Assembly: GCF_030704535.1 (NCBI RefSeq)
Contig: NC_081811.1
Location: forward strand, 7,792,001 to 7,856,000
Source of the DNA: Vitis vinifera
Lineage: Eukaryota > Streptophyta > Magnoliopsida > Vitales > Vitaceae
DNA length: 64,000 nt
Direction: 5' to 3'
The notes under the pieces were generated by a model. That model was given only the letters and a program-made list of their open reading frames with translations. It did no database searches and was not told where the DNA came from. Shown piece by piece: positions 58,532-64,000 of the stretch. The position numbers were made by a program, and so were the translations under genes. The number at the start of each line of letters is the position of its first letter. The stretch's first letter is position 1.

Positions 58532-61500
58532 TCATGATCCTAAAATGAATGCATTTATCTCAGTCCAACTGGAGACTGTGTAAAGAGTGCCAGACAGCCC
58601 TTTCCAATTAGGAGAGCCACCTTCAATGAGTTGCTGTTGTTTCTTCACCAAACCAGAGAACAATGGAACAAATGAAACACCAAACTGATCTCCGAGTCTC
58701 CTTAGGTTTAGACTTGAACCAATCACAATGCCTATATCTGCCTCAAGCAGGCAAAGTAAGTCACCAATTGAACCTCCAATATAAACTGTCAAGTGCTCCA
58801 TGTCATTACTGCATCCCTCCTTTAAGATGTCCTTAAAAGCCTGAAGCTTTTCCATGGCAGACTCCATCTTCTTAATGATTTCACCCGTGGAAATGGATTC
58901 TTCATAAGCCAACTCATTTGAATATACTCTAACAACACCCAGATCCCCTGTTTCAGGAAACAGGAAAGAGAGACTTTTAATCATTCATCAGTGGGAAAAT
59001 CAATCTCCATAATCAAAATTCTTTTAGAAAGTAAATAAATACAGTGAAACAAATTTGAAGCACGCAGCAAGGACAGCATTTAAGTTGAAATAATCCAAAC
59101 AATCCTTGAAGGCATGAACACCATCAACAAAACTCCAAGTAATCCCTTTCCGGCTTTCCCAACTAATAATCATAAACAACCAAACCTGATTCAACATTAA
59201 TTTCCATTACAAATGAAATGTTTTATGATGGAAATATTCCAACCAAAATTCATATGAAACTGCCTAGTTAATAATAAGCATGGTTTCAAATCATAATTGT
59301 TCCAATTCAGGGGATTTGCATATTTTACAGTACAGAAGTGTCATTAAAACTTACAAATTAAACAAAGCAGTGAGCCTGTCCTCAAAAGTGAAAATAAAGG
59401 CTAATATTGCCAAATAAAAGCCAGGCAGAAAATAAGGAGATCATATGAGTGTGTGTATGTTAGCAGGTGTCTGTTAGAGACAGAGAGAGAGAGCACTAAG
59501 CCCAAGTCAAAAAACAATTCATGCACCCAGAAAGGCTAAACAAACAATACAGTCAAACTTTATAAATGGATTTAAACCCCAGAAACACGTCTTATAAATA
59601 GCCAAGGAAGAGGTTTTTGATATTTGCTTTCAAGAGGGTAATAGAATCATTTTGCATACATGAAAGGGTGGGGCGTGCATGCATGCGTGCACACGCATAC
59701 ACACACACGTGCAAGTGCTTGGCACTCATCTTGAAAAAACTAACCATCAAAAGTAGATTAAGAGAGCTTCTAACCAATAAAACATTAATGAGATATAAAC
59801 AAACAAGAACAAGGTTTAAACACTATACCTTCTATTCAATTTTATCAACTCTTGAAGTTGACAATCATATAAAATTCAATCCACAACTGTCCCGGACATA
59901 ACCAAACACCAAAAGGAAACAAAATACCAAAATCCCTTAACCATTTAGCACAAAGTTTAACCACTTCATGACTAAATAGTACTACTTAAAACTGATATCA
60001 AAGTGACATCAATTCATTTTTTCTTAATATCCCACTTGAGAGAAAAACAATCAAATGGACATGTGCAGCCTTGAATTATGTGTTTTAAACATGTGTTAAT
60101 TTCATATGCAAGTGAGGAGGCCTTTAAAAAGTAAGCCTATTGCAACATGACCAATATATGTGCATATAAGAAAAGTAAAAAAGTGGAACAAATCCATCTG
60201 TCCAAATATCAATGCCTTCAGCCTAAAATATCACCTCAAAAACTTCTTTGAAGTAAGAGACAAATTGATGCATAAATGCTAAATAAATTAAGAAATTATC
60301 TTTAGATCACCCACAAACCAGGAAGGTTCATGAGCTCTAAGATGACTGTTCCGACTAACTTGTAACTGTAATTAAAACTTCAAATATTTTTCCTGTGTCT
60401 TGGGCAACACCTTTCCCAAATGATTCCTCAGGTTACATACTAGAGCTATTTGCATGCCTCATTGTTTGTCCTCTACTGGCTGGCTTCAGCCTTGGGCATG
60501 GGCTTTACAATAGCACCATTCATGTTTATCTTTTTCTGTAGGCAGAACTAATGGTGAATTTATCTCTTGGCATAAACCCAGCAGATAGCTGGTAATTGAT
60601 CATGAAGATTTACAATCAGACATCCCTCATCCCTCCCCTCCAAAGGAAGTCCAGTGGTCCAATGTCTTCATACCTAATAGGCTAATACCATGGCCATTGT
60701 CCAATCTATCATCCATGACCTTTGCATCACATTAATCAATTTACAAGCACAGACAGTCATAAGTCCCAAACATAAAACTTAATAGAAACTCAATCACAAC
60801 CACACAAAGAAGGCACCATTTACAAACTTGACTGGAGCAATATAGATGAGAACTCTTATGTTTGCAAATAAACAAGAAGTTTAGATCAAGCATCAGTGTC
60901 AAGGGAAACAAAACTTCAATTGCCGGAGAACTTCAGGGGATCCAATTTCCTAGGCTGGAGATGAGTGGTGGAATTGTACGCAAATAGACACATGTTGCAC
61001 TGTAAAATTCATGACATACAAATATATGTTGTTCTAAAACAAAGATCATACCTGTTGAAAATGCTGATCTAATGAAATTGCCATACCAACAGTATGAAAG
61101 CAGATGACATATTCATATATATAGGATAGGGGAAGAAGGCCCCACTCCCGTATCATTCTCCAGCAGGTGGGAATTCTGCGGTAGGTGCCAGCTATAAGTG
61201 AAGTAAGTTAAGCAAGCACCCGCAGCGTTTTGTTGTGGGTCGCGCCTCACCTCAGGCACTGAATGAATGAAATGAGTGGAGATCTTCCTTCCCCCTTGTT
61301 TATTGCAAAGAACTTCATTGCCACTAGTGGCAATGAAAAATTAGACCATCCCACCCAAAAACAACTCAGAGCCTAAAGAGAGTTCAGTCTACAAGAAGCT
61401 GGCAGAGCTTTAGCCATAGGACTACATATATATATATAGATAGATAGACGAGAACTCTTATGTTTGTAAAATAAGTAAGAAGTTTAGATCAAGCATCAGT

Positions 61501-64000
61501 GTCAAGGGAAACAAAACTTCAATTGCCAGAGAACTTCAGGGGATCCAATTTCATAGGCTGGAGATGAGTGGTGGAATTGTACGCAAATAGACATATGTTG
61601 CACTGTAAAATTCATGACATACAAATATATGTTGTTCTAAAACAAAGATTATACCTGATGAAAATGCTGATTTAATGAAATCGCCACACCAACAGTATGA
61701 AAGTACATTAACATCTGCTTTCAGATTATCATTTTTAAGAATCTTTTGGAAGAAACCTGTGCAACCATCTTGAAGAATTAGACCTTGACCAGCCCGTTTT
61801 ATATCCTCTAGATTTAAACCCTTCAATACTCCAGACTGAACCACTCTTGAATTTGCCCTTTTCTCAAAATCAGAAAGTTGCTCAAGTGCTTTACATAGGC
61901 CTTCATAATTGAATTTTTCCACTGTAAAAACAGAGGTGTATAAGAATAGGGTTTTTAAATTATGTTCTATCTCAGTTACATTTTCCTGTACCGTTTTCAA
62001 ACAAAAATAAAAAATAAAAAATGGAAACCAACAAGAAGCGACCCTAATTATCAGCTATCATACCTGTTTCACTGGGGACAATGCTTTCCATACATTTTTC
62101 AAGCTCTTCAGTATACTGGGTAGATAGAACACCCCATGTGTTCTTCAGATCAGTTGATGACATCCGAACAAGTTGAGTTTCAGATGCATTTAGATCAATC
62201 TTTGGTGCTGTTACAATTGCAATCTCCGCTAACAGGGCAGATGAATCAATGGGAGTGCATGTCATGTCAAAATCACAAAATACAGTAAGGTGGTATTTCG
62301 CATGATCATGCACTCGACACAATGGGACTATAGTTTGCTGAACAACTGGTTGGGCATAGAAGAAATCTACTTCAAGCTTTGTAGCTTGGTGGTAGACCTT
62401 TTCTAAGATTTCAAGCTCTTCGCCTGTCAAAGAAATGCTTAGTTTATCCAGCAGATCTTCATTTTGCAGAGCTGATGCCTGAATTCAGAAAGATGATAGA
62501 TGATTGGTTAAAGCAAATTGTATGCATGACAACTTTTTTCAGCCAACAACTAAAGTAGTATACCAATTCAACCAAAAAAGGTAAAGACCAAGGAAAATGC
62601 TTGGTGCAAAATAACTAAACCAACCTCAAAACTTTGAGAGGAGTAACTGTCAATCCACTTCTTATATTTATGACTGCCATCATTAGGATCTAGAAGAGTT
62701 TGGATCTCATTACTTATGAATGCATAGAACCTCATGTAAGGAGCAATAGCAGCAAGTGTATAAGCAGCAACTTTTGTCTTCTCAAAAGGAGTTGCAGTTT
62801 TCCCTGAGGCAGTTGCTAGTAAAAAATCTGTGTATTTTGATGTTGCAGAGTTGTAAGGAATCTCTTTTGGTAGGTCAAAGCCCCAGTCCTGAATAGCTGA
62901 TTCTCTCAGAATACACAAAAAAAAATGCTTGCAAACAAGTATAAATTGAAGGAAAAATAAGAGGAGATTGCCACATGCAGTTGAAGCTCAATGCTTATTT
63001 AATTCTACTAGTTACAAGAATTCAGGACAAGCAAATGGTGAAATATCTATGTCAAAACATAGGGAAAAAGAGGAAAGGAGTTGGAGGGTGGATTCCAAGA
63101 GAAGTGCACATTGCATATGCACATGCTAAACCCTACATCAAAGCCATCAGTCCAAGAATTCGGTGGCTAACGTCCAGCTATTAATAGGGCATGAATCAAG
63201 TGGACATGGATATAGATGGATATTAGATTTATCATTTGCCAATCAAGCACAGAAATGGTAATGAATCCCACACCACAGATTTGTGCTTAATGGTGCCAAA
63301 GACCAGAAGCCAATTAACTTGAAAACCTTGGCTAGCCATCCAACTAAAATCATAATCATGACTGAAACAAAAAGCTTCACCAAAAATGGAACAGAAAGCA
63401 ATGCTAAAAGCAGAGCAGTTTCATTTTTCTAAATCAATCTATGACCTCTGCTAAAAGGCATACTTAAACCATGTTCAGTCTCTGCACCCCCCTTCTGATG
63501 TTTAAGAAACATAAAGAAGTTGTTTAATTAAAGAAAGTGTAATGCCAATCACAAGATAGAGGGAAAAAATTGTTGTAAAGAAACTATGTAGTAACTTTAA
63601 GCGCTCGATATTTCTAACTACTATATTTTTTTCTCTTCAAGAACTTTATTTTTTGTGTCAATATATTCATAGCACTTAGACGCTATGAAATTGGTCATGT
63701 GCACTTGCCTTCTATGGATTTAACATTGATTCTTGCAAACTACACTATCACAAGCTAATTTCACTATCTTTCCACCATCATAATAATAGCAAGAAGAAGA
63801 AGAAGAATAGTAATAACAATGTGATGACAAGAATTATGACAATGAATTTATTTCTTATAAAATAAAATAAAATAAAACAAATGGAAACCAAATATGCTCT
63901 CTCTTTTATTTCCTTATAGAGCACCTAACTCATCAATGTGCAAACCAAAAGAAACAGATAAAAAAGATAAACAAATATAACATCAAATTACCATTTTGAA
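58532..64000 (-). CDS. TH2: Bifunctional TH2 protein (TENA thiaminase II + HAD phosphatase), 3' part
   Basis: Minus-strand exons: 63992 to beyond 64000 (last bases, donor AATG|GT), 62902-62625, 62478-62064, 61921-61655 and 58947-58532, in phase, about 460 residues to the stop. The first full exon ends the TENA domain (AIQDWGFDLPKE, TDFLLATASGK, KYKKWIDSYSSQSF). The next starts the HAD domain with the nucleophile motif FCDFDMTCT, then LLAEIAIVTAPK, SGVLKGLNLEDIKRAG and VLSYCWCGDFIKSAFSS. The last exon has ADIGIVIGSS and ends LYTVSSWTEINAFILGS. Order and length match Arabidopsis TH2, which salvages thiamine breakdown products and dephosphorylates thiamine monophosphate. The HAD motif IV reads GGSIGD where family members have GDSxGD. 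Intron 4 (2.7 kb) contains a duplicate of the preceding exon end. The 5' end is outside the window. Confidence 0.92.
60840..61704. repeat. Partial exon/intron duplication in TH2 (603-bp offset)
   Basis: 60840-61100 and 61441-61704 are near-identical (AAGTTTAGATCAAGCATCAG, GAGATGAGTGGTGGAATTGT, ACAAATATATGTTGTTCTAA). Each contains the last ~45 bases of the exon (SYCWxGxFIxSAFS) and its GT donor. About 340 bp of unrelated sequence lies between them. The inner copy has no acceptor just upstream, so it is not expected to be spliced in. Confidence 0.9.
62903..63991 (-). other. TH2 intron at the right edge
   Basis: This stretch without coding matches is bounded by the donor at 63991/63990 and the acceptor AG at 62904/62903, in a phase that joins correctly. 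It holds a GAA/TAA-type microsatellite near 63780-63815 and an AAAAT run near 63858. Confidence 0.6.

Noticed and set aside
59476-59499. GACAGAGAGAGAGAGCAC, resembling miR156/miR535
   Set aside because: It is part of a simple GA run, and no complementary arm is seen within a few hundred bases.
61150-61265. GC-richer patch in the TH2 intron considered as a tRNA or captured exon
   Set aside because: No cloverleaf could be made out and no coding match was recognised; it is the filler between the duplicated exon ends.
1-64000. CRISPR arrays, operons, riboswitches and rRNA or tRNA genes
   Set aside because: The window is plant nuclear DNA; no regularly spaced repeat array, polycistronic layout or RNA-gene signature was seen by eye.

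Overview
This is plant nuclear DNA. Genes have many introns with GT..AG borders, intergenic and intron DNA is very AT-rich, and the window is scattered with Harbinger-like MITEs, LTR remnants and L1-type LINE debris. Gene content and repeat style fit a woody eudicot, and grapevine (Vitis) is my best guess; that is an inference, since no marker here fixes the species. I rebuilt the gene models by hand from splice sites and reading phase. Every joined model keeps its frame from start to stop, except the last gene, which runs off the right edge.

Layout. 1-2070: AT-rich repeats. 2416-11546 (+): a nine-exon G3BP-like NTF2/RRM/RGG protein. 11394-23200: a locally triplicated, diverged segment built on the tail-to-tail pair G3BP -> <- TPR protein. 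Its first copy holds the intact G3BP and a TPR stub split by an LTR. The second holds only relics. The third holds an orphan last exon of G3BP and the intact TPR gene (21613-22983, -). Between the second and third copies lie an EG45/plant natriuretic peptide-like gene (16350-18445, +) and a fragment of a Ty3/Gypsy element (19310-20581). The first intron of the EG45 gene carries a Harbinger-like element with captured RING-H2 gene sequence.

26068-29869 (+): a VPS62/DUF946 protein of two exons, with an exact 294-bp tandem duplication in its intron. 32700-41410 (+): a 191-residue COA1-like mitochondrial protein whose four small exons are spread over 8.7 kb by introns full of transposon debris, including a decayed L1 LINE. 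42340-42930: a C-rich island. 43664-50546 (+): an Aux/IAA repressor closest to IAA11. 51671-54833 (-): a PXL/MIK1-type LRR receptor kinase. 58532-64000 (-): the 3' part of a TH2-type thiamine-salvage gene (TENA plus HAD phosphatase).

The genes do not form a pathway; this is an ordinary gene-rich chromosome stretch. The most interesting features are structural: the triplicated tail-to-tail pair, the gene-capturing Harbinger-like element, a 30-bp coding minisatellite in G3BP, and a changed acidic residue in the HAD metal site of TH2. I found no sign of a wholly new biological system.
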